64,000 bases of DNA from NCBI RefSeq assembly GCF_015062985.1, contig NZ_SUTI01000001.1, positions 81,900 through 145,899 on the forward strand, given 5' to 3'. The translations under genes and the position numbers were made by a program. The notes below the pieces were generated by a model that saw only the letters and a list, made by a program, of their open reading frames with translations, made no database searches and was not told the origin of the DNA. Below, piece by piece: positions 1-8,810 of this stretch (the first letter of the stretch is position 1; every line of letters starts with the position of its first letter). This DNA is from Methanobrevibacter sp. GTDB lineage: Archaea > Methanobacteriota > Methanobacteria > Methanobacteriales > Methanobacteriaceae.

Positions 1-1
1 T

Positions 2-195
2 TCTGATTATGAAGATTTTGAAGATTCCGATTTAGATGATTCTGATTTGGATGATTCTGATTTGGATGATTCTGATTTAGATGATTCCGATTTAGATGAT
101 TCTGATTATGAAGATTTTGAAGATTCCGATTTAGATGATTCTGATTTGGATGATTCTGATTTGGATGATTCTGATTATGAAGATTTAGAATATGA
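2..195 (+). repeat. 15-bp tandem coding repeat (DDSDL)
   Basis: Repeated units of gattctgatttggat type encode DDSDL, interrupted twice by a DYEDFED variant unit, giving a higher-order repeat of about 108 bp. The array continues past the left edge. Confidence 0.85.
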
Positions 196-763
196 TGATC
201 CCAATCATGAACATTCAATACCACCAGAATATCTTGAAGCTTTAAGGAATTATTTAAACGGAACATCAGATTTAAAACCTCTTCCAAGCAGAATGTCAGA
301 AATGTTTGAATTAATAAAAAATGGTATTTATAAGAATGATTATTCCGGAACTGTATTCGGACCATCCATAGGTCACAATATTGATTTCAATTACAATATT
401 ATTCCTAAAGATATTTCATCATCAAAGCCTATTGACTATATCTCTGATGCAAATTATGCACCGGCAGCTTACACAGACCATGAAGATGATTCAAAAAATA
501 TGACATCTATCGTTCCATCAAATGAAAAAGATGATGCGCAGATAGTAAGATCCGTTTCAAAAAAGATTGTTTCCTCAATGCATGTTAATGCAGTTGTTCA
601 GGCTGAAAATATAAATTCTGATGCTCCTGATAATCAGACAGGCAGCAATAATCAGCCAGCAGATAATTCTAGAAAGGAATCAACAGGGTTTAACTATTAT
701 ATTCTGGCTTTATTGGTTATAGTTGTTGTAGGTATTTTTGCTGCATATAAGAAGTTTAATTAG
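2..763 (+). CDS. Acidic-repeat membrane-anchored protein, C-terminal part (5' end outside window)
   Basis: The reading frame is open to the left edge of the window, so this is the 3' part of a longer gene. About the first 65 residues are a tandem low-complexity repeat of the type DDSDL / DSDYEDFE (15-bp DNA unit). A non-repetitive middle follows, then a single hydrophobic segment of about 20 residues (ILALLVIVVVGIFAAY) ending in KKFN, which would anchor the protein with most of it on the outer face. Function is not recognisable. Long Asp/Ser repeats act as spacers or stalks in surface proteins of other organisms; applying that here is inference. A hairpin plus T-run follows the stop codon. 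Confidence 0.8.
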   Translation, partial: SDYEDFEDSDLDDSDLDDSDLDDSDLDDSDLDDSDYEDFEDSDLDDSDLDDSDLDDSDYEDLEYDDPNHEHSIPPEYLEALRNYLNGTSDLKPLPSRMSEMFELIKNGIYKNDYSGTVFGPSIGHNIDFNYNIIPKDISSSKPIDYISDANYAPAAYTDHEDDSKNMTSIVPSNEKDDAQIVRSVSKKIVSSMHVNAVVQAENINSDAPDNQTGSNNQPADNSRKESTGFNYYILALLVIVVVGIFAAYKKFN

Positions 764-790
764 GAAATATTTTTCCTAATCTTTTTTTTT
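759..790 (+). terminator. Hairpin and T-run terminator
   Basis: Perfect 9-bp arms (attaggaaa / tttcctaat, 4-nt loop) start inside the stop codon of the acidic-repeat gene and are followed by a nine-T run. This is a bacterial-style intrinsic terminator structure; archaeal termination mainly needs the T-run. Confidence 0.75.
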
Positions 791-851
791 ATTTTTTGTA
801 ATGTTATTTAAATAAAAAAGTTTATTTATACAATCCTTATTAAGTATTATC

Positions 852-1880
852 ATGAAAGACCTATTTGATTTTTGCAAGTTTGGAGAATATAAACTCAACA
901 GCCGTGTTGTACGGACAGGCTTATGGGAGTCCGAAAGAGAAAAAACAGGAAATTTCACACCTGAAATATATAACCGCTATGAAAACATCGCTGCAAGCGG
1001 TGTCGGATTGATAATAACTGAACTGATATCATTATATCCGAGAGATGTGTTCAGCAAATATACGCATACACTCAATTTCAAGCAGTTTGTCCGTGAAGCG
1101 CGTGATTTGACTGACCTGGTTCATAGATATGATGTTCCTATATTTGCACAGGTTGGTTTTGTACAGTACAACAAGCCTGCCAATCACAATATGGGTCCTG
1201 ATGACATATCCCTGGAGGATATCAGAAAGATTCAGGCAGATTATATCATTGCAGCGCAGAAAATCGATTATGCAGGTTTTGACGGAATACAGATAGGTCT
1301 TGGAAACTACTATTTCTTGTCCCGTTTCATCAATCCGAATTTCAATACACGTGATGATGAATATGGTGGAAGCACCTTTAATCGTTTAAAAATCGTATTG
1401 GAAATGATTAAGGTTATCAAAAACAATACAAAACTCCATGTTAATTGCAGATTAAATGCATTTGACGGCACAAATATGGGAATGGAATTGGATGAAACAA
1501 TTGAGATAGCCAAACTGCTTGAAAAATACGGTGCGGATTCACTTCAGATGACACGTCCGCGTTCACCTCAATTCTTCACAAAAGAAAATACCCAAGGAAA
1601 TCCTCTAATTGATGCCACTGACCAAATAATCAGGAATGTGAATATTCCGGTAATATTGGGTGGTGGATCCAACAGTCAAAATCAAATCAATGACATATTG
1701 AACAGTACTGATATTGACTTTATTTCAATGCAAAGGCCTTTTGTTGCAGACAATGCCTTTCTGCTTGATTGGAGAGTTGAAGGAAATGGAGTTAGCATCT
1801 GCAAAACATGCAATAACTGCTATTGGAAAAAGACTTCAACATGTCATATTCACAGTAGAGAATATCATATCGGATATTAA
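852..1880 (+). CDS. Old-yellow-enzyme family FMN oxidoreductase
   Basis: 342 aa, about the size of single-domain NADH:flavin oxidoreductase / OYE proteins. The FMN-barrel signature INPNFNTRDDEYGGS..NR (about residues 158-178) and the phosphate-binding end IPVILGGG...D.ISM.RPFVAD are clear. The C-terminus has CKTCNNC and a further Cys, similar to the iron-sulfur-binding tail of the 2,4-dienoyl-CoA reductase branch. The usual substrate-binding His pair (IHGAHGYL in typical members) is missing: here the segment reads IQIGLGNYY. Substrate unknown. A TATA-like tttatttata at 821-830 lies about 26 nt before the ATG and there is no Shine-Dalgarno, so the mRNA is probably leaderless. Confidence 0.85.
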   Translation: MKDLFDFCKFGEYKLNSRVVRTGLWESEREKTGNFTPEIYNRYENIAASGVGLIITELISLYPRDVFSKYTHTLNFKQFVREARDLTDLVHRYDVPIFAQVGFVQYNKPANHNMGPDDISLEDIRKIQADYIIAAQKIDYAGFDGIQIGLGNYYFLSRFINPNFNTRDDEYGGSTFNRLKIVLEMIKVIKNNTKLHVNCRLNAFDGTNMGMELDETIEIAKLLEKYGADSLQMTRPRSPQFFTKENTQGNPLIDATDQIIRNVNIPVILGGGSNSQNQINDILNSTDIDFISMQRPFVADNAFLLDWRVEGNGVSICKTCNNCYWKKTSTCHIHSREYHIGY

Positions 1881-1895
1881 AAAAAGAAAAATAGA

Positions 1896-1920
1896 GTACT
1901 CAACTAAAATGTTTGAGTAC
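1896..1920. terminator. Bidirectional hairpin between convergent genes
   Basis: Arms gtactcaa (1896-1903) and ttgagtac (1913-1920) bracket the end of the zinc-ribbon gene; the DNA just beyond on the minus transcript is T-rich. It sits between two convergent stops. Confidence 0.5.
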
Positions 1921-2554
1921 CACTGGTTATTTGTAAAGATACGGATTTGGTATCCAATAAATGACCTGATGAATCAAATAAATTAATTTTTGCATGATCA
2001 GGATAGTATTTATATGAATCTGCACTGGCCACATCAACATAACCAGATGAATCTATAGTAACTGGAACCATATTTCCATTGTTCAGAGCGGAACCGTCCC
2101 TTGAGTAGAATATCTGTATTGTGACTTGTTTTCCAGCAAATTGTGGTCCGATAAGCAGATGAGCATAAGTCTTATCTGCCAACTCACTGCCTGTTGAAAT
2201 ACTACCTCCCTGTATTTTCATTGATTCCTGCACAGGTTTGGCGCTGGATGATGATGAGGTAGGGGTTGCACTTGATTGTGAACTGGATGAGGTTGGTGAT
2301 GCGCTGTTTTGCGAATCACTGTGACTGTTATTGTTTTCAAGTCCAACATATGCAAAAACACCAGCAAGAGAAATGGCAATAATAACCAAAGCAACAATAA
2401 TTATTTTAGTAGTCTTATCACTGCCTGCCTTTTCCTCATTTATTGAATTTATAACGGTTTCATGATTCATGGTTTTCTTTGTAAGAGGTGTTCCACATTT
2501 CTTACAAAATTTAGCTGAATCATTATTTTCTGAATTACATTTCGGACAATTCAT
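1904..2554 (-). CDS. Zinc-ribbon single-pass membrane protein
   Basis: 216 aa from ATG 2554, chosen over the upstream in-frame GTG at 2566 because an AGGGTGA Shine-Dalgarno sits 8 nt before this ATG and homologous zinc-ribbon proteins begin directly at MNCPKC. Order: zinc ribbon CPKC...CKKC (residues 3-25), linker, one transmembrane helix (about 55-75), a Ser/Thr/Ala-rich stretch of about 40 residues, then a C-terminal beta-rich domain of about 100 residues. The topology implies a cytoplasmic zinc ribbon and an external C-terminal domain. Role unknown. Confidence 0.8.
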   Translation of the reverse strand: MNCPKCNSENNDSAKFCKKCGTPLTKKTMNHETVINSINEEKAGSDKTTKIIIVALVIIAISLAGVFAYVGLENNNSHSDSQNSASPTSSSSQSSATPTSSSSSAKPVQESMKIQGGSISTGSELADKTYAHLLIGPQFAGKQVTIQIFYSRDGSALNNGNMVPVTIDSSGYVDVASADSYKYYPDHAKINLFDSSGHLLDTKSVSLQITSGTQTF

Positions 2555-2618
2555 TTCATCTTTCACCCTATAAATAATTTATAGTTAATTAATAATATGT
2601 TATCCACAATATTAAATT

Positions 2619-3059
2619 TTACTTTTTATATCTTCTGAACTGGTCTATGAAATTGTCAATTTCTTCTGAAATCTGGCTCAGCGAAACAATCGGCTTATAG
2701 GTTAAAAGGGAATTCAAGGCAATAAGAAGAGGTATCGCTTCACCAATGCGAATATCGTCAAATTCCAAATCCTGATATGTTACCCTGAAGTTTCCTGTGC
2801 TGTGCTGGTCCAATCTGAGACCCTGCGGAATGAAATTGATCTGCTCTTTTTCAATGAGTTCCTCCAATACCTTGGTGCCTTCCAGAATGTCTTCAAATTC
2901 AACTTTGTCCTTATTTAGGAGGGGTTCTACAAAATCAAATCGAATGTCATATTCATATTTGGAATAGTTGTTTCTGAAGTAGTTGTCCACCATCAGATAA
3001 TTTATGAAAAGCTCATGGTTTATTATAGAATACTTTTTATTGTTTAAGATGAATTCCAT
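2619..3059 (-). CDS. Hypothetical protein
   Basis: 146 aa, soluble, acidic, no recognised domain. Predicted mixed helix/strand with no cysteine motif or membrane segment. It sits alone between the zinc-ribbon gene and the MATE exporter gene, with its own AT-rich upstream sequence and no clear Shine-Dalgarno. Function not recognised. Confidence 0.65.
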   Translation of the reverse strand: MEFILNNKKYSIINHELFINYLMVDNYFRNNYSKYEYDIRFDFVEPLLNKDKVEFEDILEGTKVLEELIEKEQINFIPQGLRLDQHSTGNFRVTYQDLEFDDIRIGEAIPLLIALNSLLTYKPIVSLSQISEEIDNFIDQFRRYKK

Positions 3060-3091
3060 GATTAATTATTTAGTAAAAAAAGTATAAAAAA

Positions 3092-3108
3092 CTAGTTCAT
3101 TGAACTAG
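3092..3108 (-). terminator. Hairpin at the 3' end of the MATE gene
   Basis: 7-bp arms ctagttc / gaactag overlap the last codons of the exporter and are followed on the minus strand by two T-runs. Confidence 0.6.
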
Positions 3109-4496
3109 CTTGAATCGTGTGGTTTGTATTTTTTAATTGATATTTCCTTGAATCTGCGAATGAATATTTTAGCCCAGATGTATCCCACTGTTCCTCCAAC
3201 AAAACAACCGAATACTACACCGGCATAGATTCCTGAAACTCCCCATCCGAAGATGAAGCAGAACAGATATGCAAATACACTTTCAAGGATTAATGATCTA
3301 AGCAATGTAATCAAAAGGGAATAGACTCCCTTACCGACACCCTGAAACATCATGGATGACATCATACCATGAGGAACCGCCAAAACGAATAGGCTCAATA
3401 CTGAAATCGCAGTTGCAATCTGCGGTGACATGCTTGCGCTTGCCTGAGTATATGAAAACATGGTCGCAATCTGTGAAGAGAATATGAACATTAACGCTCC
3501 AAGTAAAATTGATATCGCGAATCCGAGCTTGATTGAATAGGAATGTGCAGTCTGGAGATTTTTATAGTTATGGGCACCATATGCAACACCTGCAACTGTT
3601 AAAACAGCAGTTCCAAGACCTATCAGTGGAATCATTGACATCTGTACAATTCTCATTGATGCTGTATAAACCGCTACGGCTGTTGTTCCCGCAGCAAGTA
3701 CAAGCATTGAATTTATGATAATTGCAAGTGCTGAAAAAACAATGTTTTCCAGTGTTGATGGAATTGCAACCTGCAATGTGTCCAGCACCATCTGGCCTGA
3801 ATAGTTAAAGTTACTAGGGGATAAGTCAAGATACAAGTCCTTTTTGCCCCATATCCAATAGCTCATGACGATACATGATAGGGAAGCTGAAATCACTGTT
3901 GCCCAAGCTGCACCCGCAATTCCTAAGTTCAAAACATAGATGAATATAGGATCCAGAATGATATTCATGATTGCGGTTACCGCTATCGCTATTGTCGCTC
4001 TTCTCATGTCCCCTTCTGAACGGAAAATTGCAGACAATACTCCTGAATATACGAAAACGAAGAGGAATCCGAATATGATGTAGCTGTAATCCATTGCGTA
4101 TTGGATAGTGTGTCCCGCTCCCATAAACTGAAGGATAGGAACCATGAATCCTTCTATGATGACTGTAAATATCAATGATATTATGATTGAAAGCAGGATT
4201 CCATGAAGACCTGCATTGTTGGCCTGAGCGAAGTTTTTAGCACCGATGTTTCTTGCAATCAGTGAGTTTGCACCTGCACCGATACCGTTACCAAGTCCAA
4301 TAAGAACCATAAACAATGGTGTAATGAAACCGATTGCCGCAAGCGCATCAGCTCCAAGGCCTGCAACCCATATGCTGTCCGCCAGATTGTAGAGCATAAT
4401 CAAAAGCATGGAAAGCATCATAGGAAGGGCAAGTTTCACAATAGCCTTTTTAGGATCTCCTGTAATCACTTCAATGTTCTTATTTTTTTTACTCAT
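3105..4496 (-). CDS. MATE family efflux transporter
   Basis: 463 aa with about 12 membrane helices in two homologous halves, the standard MatE length. The first helix pair (KLALPMMLSMLL...DSIWVAGLGADALAAIGFITP) matches the conserved start of multidrug and toxin extrusion antiporters, which expel cationic compounds using Na+ or H+. The start ATG is preceded by GGGGAGTAA. It stands just downstream of a flavodoxin gene, 28 nt apart, so the two may be co-transcribed. Substrate cannot be told from the sequence. Confidence 0.9.
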   Translation of the reverse strand: MSKKNKNIEVITGDPKKAIVKLALPMMLSMLLIMLYNLADSIWVAGLGADALAAIGFITPLFMVLIGLGNGIGAGANSLIARNIGAKNFAQANNAGLHGILLSIIISLIFTVIIEGFMVPILQFMGAGHTIQYAMDYSYIIFGFLFVFVYSGVLSAIFRSEGDMRRATIAIAVTAIMNIILDPIFIYVLNLGIAGAAWATVISASLSCIVMSYWIWGKKDLYLDLSPSNFNYSGQMVLDTLQVAIPSTLENIVFSALAIIINSMLVLAAGTTAVAVYTASMRIVQMSMIPLIGLGTAVLTVAGVAYGAHNYKNLQTAHSYSIKLGFAISILLGALMFIFSSQIATMFSYTQASASMSPQIATAISVLSLFVLAVPHGMMSSMMFQGVGKGVYSLLITLLRSLILESVFAYLFCFIFGWGVSGIYAGVVFGCFVGGTVGYIWAKIFIRRFKEISIKKYKPHDSS

Positions 4497-4524
4497 TTAC
4501 TCCCCTTTTTATAATTATGATTAA

Positions 4525-4974
4525 TTAGTCTATAAATCCATTCAAAGAATAATCGTCCTTTTTGACCTGTTTTGTTACCAGAAGCAATGTTTTTTCCGGT
4601 TTGATTGAATACTTTTCCATCTGGTCAAAAACCTTTTCATTGTCGGCTGAGCCTGCAGTCAGGAAGAATTTGACATTTTTGAATTTTCCTTCGTTCTGCT
4701 TCAGGTATGTAATGACCGGATTGGATGCCTTGCCTGCCCATACAGGTGAACCTACATATACCATATCGTAATCTGCAGGGTCATATTTAAGGGCTTCAAT
4801 ATTGATTATTTTTTCAGACAATGCGTCTTTTCCGCCACGTGCAAAGCCAATTTTTCCCTGATAGTTTACTTTTGACTTTATTTCTTCAATGTCTGCATCA
4901 GTTTGTTTGGCAATGTCTTCAGCCAGTTTTTTTGTAACATTTGTTCTTGAATAGAATACGACTAATGATTTCAT
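4525..4974 (-). CDS. Flavodoxin-like protein
   Basis: 149 aa. The N-terminal strand and phosphate-binding loop SLVVFYSRTNVTKKLA (residues 3-18) is the FMN phosphate loop of flavodoxins, followed by YDMVYVGSPVWAGKASNPV, the flavin-stacking loop. It would carry electrons through FMN in the cytoplasm. A TATATA about 26 nt before the ATG and no Shine-Dalgarno suggest a leaderless message. Confidence 0.85.
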   Translation of the reverse strand: MKSLVVFYSRTNVTKKLAEDIAKQTDADIEEIKSKVNYQGKIGFARGGKDALSEKIINIEALKYDPADYDMVYVGSPVWAGKASNPVITYLKQNEGKFKNVKFFLTAGSADNEKVFDQMEKYSIKPEKTLLLVTKQVKKDDYSLNGFID

Positions 4975-5036
4975 ACTAAAAAATTAGATGTTTAATCTAT
5001 ATAAATTTTTTTTAACATAACATTTAGACAAACAAT

Positions 5037-5070
5037 CAAATTATATATCCCTAAAAAGATAATAATATTA
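5037..5070 (+). promoter_or_regulatory. TATA box of a leaderless promoter
   Basis: aaattatatatcc at 5039-5051 is centred about 26 nt before the ATG at 5070, the normal archaeal TATA to start-site distance, and the start codon has no Shine-Dalgarno. Confidence 0.5.
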
Positions 5071-5945
5071 TGGAAAAATTAAAAATCGCCAAGACTATTT
5101 CAACATTTACAAATCCGCCAATCATATGCATTCCTTTGTTTTTCATCATATGTTTGGTCCTGTCATTTGAAAATGGAGTGTTCAACTTTTCTAAATTCAT
5201 CGTTTTGGAGCTGATTTCAATAGTTTTCACTTCAGTTCTGCCTATGGCAATCATCTTATATTGGGCCAAAAAGCTCAATACAGACAGCGACATTTCAAAC
5301 CGTGAGGACAGATTTACTCCACTGATTGTTGGCATTGTCTGCTATTTTATCGGATTTTTAATTTCATTGATTCTTAACCTTGATAACTTTTTGACCGTTC
5401 TGCTACTATGCTATTCAATCAACACCGGCGTTGTCCTTCTGATTACATCAAAATGGAAAATAAGCGTTCACACCACAGGATTGAGCGGTCCTGTCGGCGC
5501 ACTGATACTGCTTTTGGGACCTTTCGGTGCATTATTTGGAATATTGTATCCGCTCATTATATGGTCACGCGTTACATTGAACAAGCATACCTTGGCACAG
5601 GCCATCTGCGGAGGCGTTCAGGGATTTTTCCTCACAATTATAGAGGCATATCTCTTCTTCACTGTATTTAACCTTAAGACTGTTCCGTTGACACCATTCA
5701 TTGACTGCATATGGTTCATACTTGCAATAATAGTTACACCAATCATTTTGGGAATTCTCAGCTATGCAAACATCTTCAACAATAAGCTATTCTATCTGAT
5801 TGAAATCATTGGAATTGTTATCTTTTATCTCTTCAGCCCAATTGAAGTGTTTATAATATATGTTCTGGTTTCAATTGCAAGCATATTAATAAGCTATTAT
5901 GCAGGTGATGATTTCATCTGGTTTATGGTTTTAAAATCTTCATAG
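5070..5945 (+). CDS. PAP2-superfamily membrane phosphatase-like protein
   Basis: 291 aa, about 8 membrane helices. Loops between helices carry a divergent PAP2 triad: NREDRFTP, then SVHTTGLSG (in place of PSGH), then SRVTLNKHTLAQ (SRxxxxxH, with Gln where the catalytic Asp of the consensus normally follows). PAP2 enzymes dephosphorylate lipid phosphates or prenyl diphosphates at the membrane. The 3' end overlaps the convergent glycosyltransferase gene by 49 nt. Activity is inferred and could be weak or absent because of the replaced residue. Confidence 0.65.
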   Translation: MEKLKIAKTISTFTNPPIICIPLFFIICLVLSFENGVFNFSKFIVLELISIVFTSVLPMAIILYWAKKLNTDSDISNREDRFTPLIVGIVCYFIGFLISLILNLDNFLTVLLLCYSINTGVVLLITSKWKISVHTTGLSGPVGALILLLGPFGALFGILYPLIIWSRVTLNKHTLAQAICGGVQGFFLTIIEAYLFFTVFNLKTVPLTPFIDCIWFILAIIVTPIILGILSYANIFNNKLFYLIEIIGIVIFYLFSPIEVFIIYVLVSIASILISYYAGDDFIWFMVLKSS

Positions 5946-6898
5946 TCCTTTGACCTTATTATATCCTGGAAAAACTTTTTCTTTACAGGACCCAAATTAG
6001 TCAAAAAGTCAGAATAATATTCACTTGATTTAATTTCACAGTAGTCCTTTTTAATTAACTCATAGAGTGGAATCTTATATTTTTCTTCAATATCTCTTAA
6101 AGCAAAACGAGGGCCGTTTATTTTATAGGCAAGCAAGTCAAACTTATACATCTCATACCATTCATTTTCTATAAATATTCTCATAAGAACCTGGCCTGCC
6201 GGAACTGTATCAAGGAATTTCCCGTCGACCACATGGGTTATTGATGCATCGTGCTTTCTTCTGTAGTATAGATGCTCTTTGACAATTGAAATCCTTCGAG
6301 CCTTCAGATACACATAATAGAAAAATGGCATGTCCTCGAAAAATATTCCTTCGGGAAAACTTGCATCAATCTTCCTTAAAAAGGAGGTTTTGTATATCTT
6401 TTGGCATACTCCTACAGAGAGGTCAAATATGGAACCGGGAGTTTCTTCAGGGCCGAATACCCTGTTTTCAAAACTTTCATCAAATGTTTTTAAGTCAAAC
6501 CAGTCATTTTCATAGATTTTGCCGGTTTCATCATCATAGTTGATCATCTGAAAGAATGTCATGTTACAGTCATTTTTGGTGATTTCCCCGTATGCGACTT
6601 CAAGGGCATCCTCCCTGTACCAGTCATCACCATCGAGAAACATCATGTATTCTCCGTCTGCAATCTTCATTGCGTTGTTTCTTGATGCGCCGGGACCCAG
6701 ATTTTCCTGGTCAATCACCCTGATTCGGGAATCGTCAAACCCTTCTATTATACTTAAAGTACTGTCTGTTGAGCCATCGTTTACTATAATCAGTTCAAAA
6801 TCAGGAAAGCTTTGCTTCAAAACGCTTTCAATTGCTTTTTCAATATATCTCTCTTCATTATAAACAGGAAGTATAACAGAAATTTTTGCTCTTGACAT
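5897..6898 (-). CDS. Family 2 glycosyltransferase
   Basis: 333 aa. The GT-A fold is clear in the first 110 residues: ISVILPVYNEERYIEKAIESVLKQS, IIVNDGSTDST and the metal-binding MFLDGDDW (D-x-D). It would transfer a sugar from a nucleotide donor at the cytoplasmic face. It lies 18 nt downstream of a polytopic glycosyltransferase gene and probably shares its transcript, which suggests surface glycan or glycoprotein synthesis. Acceptor unknown. Confidence 0.9.
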   Translation of the reverse strand: MSRAKISVILPVYNEERYIEKAIESVLKQSFPDFELIIVNDGSTDSTLSIIEGFDDSRIRVIDQENLGPGASRNNAMKIADGEYMMFLDGDDWYREDALEVAYGEITKNDCNMTFFQMINYDDETGKIYENDWFDLKTFDESFENRVFGPEETPGSIFDLSVGVCQKIYKTSFLRKIDASFPEGIFFEDMPFFYYVYLKARRISIVKEHLYYRRKHDASITHVVDGKFLDTVPAGQVLMRIFIENEWYEMYKFDLLAYKINGPRFALRDIEEKYKIPLYELIKKDYCEIKSSEYYSDFLTNLGPVKKKFFQDIIRSKDYEDFKTINQMKSSPA

Positions 6899-6916
6899 TG
6901 CTTTTAATTATGTAAT

Positions 6917-8713
6917 CTATGTTATATTAGCTTTCGGTTCATACAATCTGACATTGCCTGAAGTCTGTGTTCTTTTCAGGTCCTTGTGCTGGACAAAGTG
7001 GTTTGTAATGATGTAGTCGTCAGTCGGAGAGCCGTAAAATACCGAGGAGTTCAGTTTCACGTCCGTGCGGAGATACCAGGTCACATATCTCATGCAGTAC
7101 TCATTGTCTGTTGTAATGTTTTTGTTCATATACTCGGAATCGTGGGTTTTGATGAAATAGCACACTTCATCAAGGTTTTCGTTGATTTTACTGAACTTGT
7201 AATCGCTTTCAAAAGTAAATGCATGTGCCATCAGAATGATGATTCCCAATATAATAAGAATCTTAACATATCTGTGACGTCTTTTATTTTCAAATTCGAA
7301 TGTAGGATTTCTTGTTATCCTGTATATGAAGGAGTCCTGATTTTCCAGACCGTTCAGAAGTGTCTGTGAAACGCAGTCTATTGCCCAAACGCAGAAATAA
7401 ACCAATGGGGGTATGCATGAAATCAGATAGCGGTATGACTTGATATTGATCATGCTGAAGAATATGAAATAAACCAAAAACCATGCAAGGCAGAGGAAAT
7501 CCATGGAATAGAATTTCTTGCCGATTGGCATCTTTTCAAGAAGGGAAAACATGACCACCATTGCCGTGAGCATGATAGTGTTTGCCAGAAGGTGGTTGAC
7601 TGTCAGTGAAAAGACAAACAGCACTCCCAATATTATCAGAAGGACAACCAGACATTTCTCGAAGCCTTCAACCTTGAAGCTTCTCCTGTGTGATATGATG
7701 GACCTGACGCTTTCAAGATTGGTCAAAAAGTTAATCAGGTGTATCGCAACAGCCATGATAATAAAGATCAGAAGAATCTGTGAAAAGTTAACGCCGAATA
7801 TGCTAATTGAATCAAAATTCATCAGGTAAAGGAAATTGAACAGGTAAAATGTGGAGTTATCCGTATATCCCGGAGTTTTAACGTACTTATATTCATTGTT
7901 GAATCCTCCTACTGATTCTGAAATCTGTGTAACGAATGTCAGTCCTGAACCGATTGAATTTATGAAGATGCATATCAGAGCAAACAGCAATACGGCTATT
8001 ATTATCCCCATTACTATATATTTGAACTCGGATCCTGTGAGATAATTTCGCGCCATCTGCCAGAATTCCTTTCTGTCATAAAGAAATGTATCAATGACGT
8101 TGAAGAAGTCATTTTTGCTTAAGAAATATAAAAGCAGGAGCGGAAGTATGAAAAGCGCTGAATATCTGGTAAATATGCTTAAGACAGCTAAAGGGAAGCA
8201 CAGCAGATAATATTTGGGATGCTCATATACAGCAAGTATCAAAAAGATAATCACCCAGATTGAAATGCTGATTACAGACACGTCAAGTGTACCGTCTGCC
8301 CAATATGTCAGAATAAGATTGAAGCTTGAGAAAAGCACAGCTCCGAACAATGAGAACAATCTGTTGAAGCGGTACTTCAAAAGGATATATATGCTCAGGT
8401 TTGCAAGGATTGAAAATATTCCTGTCACTATGAATATCGCTTCCTTGCCAAGGCCGAATCTGAAGAGTATTCCTGTCAAAAAGCAGATTACCGGCGATAA
8501 ATAAAGCGTTGAGGCATTATGTATGTTTTCATTCAGTCCTGAGTAGAAGAGGGCGTTTGTAAGATATACCAGCACGTCTGATTTAAGCCCCACATGCATA
8601 TTGTTGTTAATGGAAATTACAGTTACAATAAGACTAAATAATAATAAAACAAGCAAATAGATTCTATCTTGCTTTCTTAAATTTAAATCATAAATCAAAT
8701 CATTAACAAACAT
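6917..8713 (-). CDS. Polytopic membrane glycosyltransferase (ArnT/PMT type)
   Basis: 598 aa with about 11-13 hydrophobic helices in the N-terminal 460 residues and a C-terminal soluble domain of about 90 residues. The organisation resembles GT-C enzymes (ArnT, PMT, archaeal homologues) that use polyprenyl-phosphate sugars outside the membrane; an acidic residue in the first loop region (LKSDVLVYL) fits. ATG 8713 is preferred to the upstream TTG at 8722. Genus of substrate unknown. It pairs with the following GT2 gene, which could make the lipid-linked sugar it uses. Confidence 0.7.
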   Translation of the reverse strand: MFVNDLIYDLNLRKQDRIYLLVLLLFSLIVTVISINNNMHVGLKSDVLVYLTNALFYSGLNENIHNASTLYLSPVICFLTGILFRFGLGKEAIFIVTGIFSILANLSIYILLKYRFNRLFSLFGAVLFSSFNLILTYWADGTLDVSVISISIWVIIFLILAVYEHPKYYLLCFPLAVLSIFTRYSALFILPLLLLYFLSKNDFFNVIDTFLYDRKEFWQMARNYLTGSEFKYIVMGIIIAVLLFALICIFINSIGSGLTFVTQISESVGGFNNEYKYVKTPGYTDNSTFYLFNFLYLMNFDSISIFGVNFSQILLIFIIMAVAIHLINFLTNLESVRSIISHRRSFKVEGFEKCLVVLLIILGVLFVFSLTVNHLLANTIMLTAMVVMFSLLEKMPIGKKFYSMDFLCLAWFLVYFIFFSMINIKSYRYLISCIPPLVYFCVWAIDCVSQTLLNGLENQDSFIYRITRNPTFEFENKRRHRYVKILIILGIIILMAHAFTFESDYKFSKINENLDEVCYFIKTHDSEYMNKNITTDNEYCMRYVTWYLRTDVKLNSSVFYGSPTDDYIITNHFVQHKDLKRTQTSGNVRLYEPKANIT

Positions 8714-8790
8714 AATACCCAAAAAAGAATTGTTTTAATAAGATTTATGTTGTTATACTTTAAAATACTTTCTAAAAAAAAAGAGTGATT

Positions 8791-8810
8791 GTAAAGATTT
8801 AAATCTTTAC
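8791..8810 (-). terminator. Palindromic terminator of the amino-acid ABC operon
   Basis: A perfect 20-bp palindrome (gtaaagattt / aaatctttac) includes the stop codon of the ATPase gene; on the minus strand it is followed 8 nt later by a nine-T run. Confidence 0.7.

Noticed and set aside
2..195. Tandem DNA repeats that might be a CRISPR-like array
   Set aside because: Units are 15 bp, contiguous, in frame and coding; there are no spacers.
5897..5945. Frameshift in the convergent pair PAP2-like / GT2
   Set aside because: Both proteins are complete; the 49-nt overlap of convergent 3' ends is tolerable.
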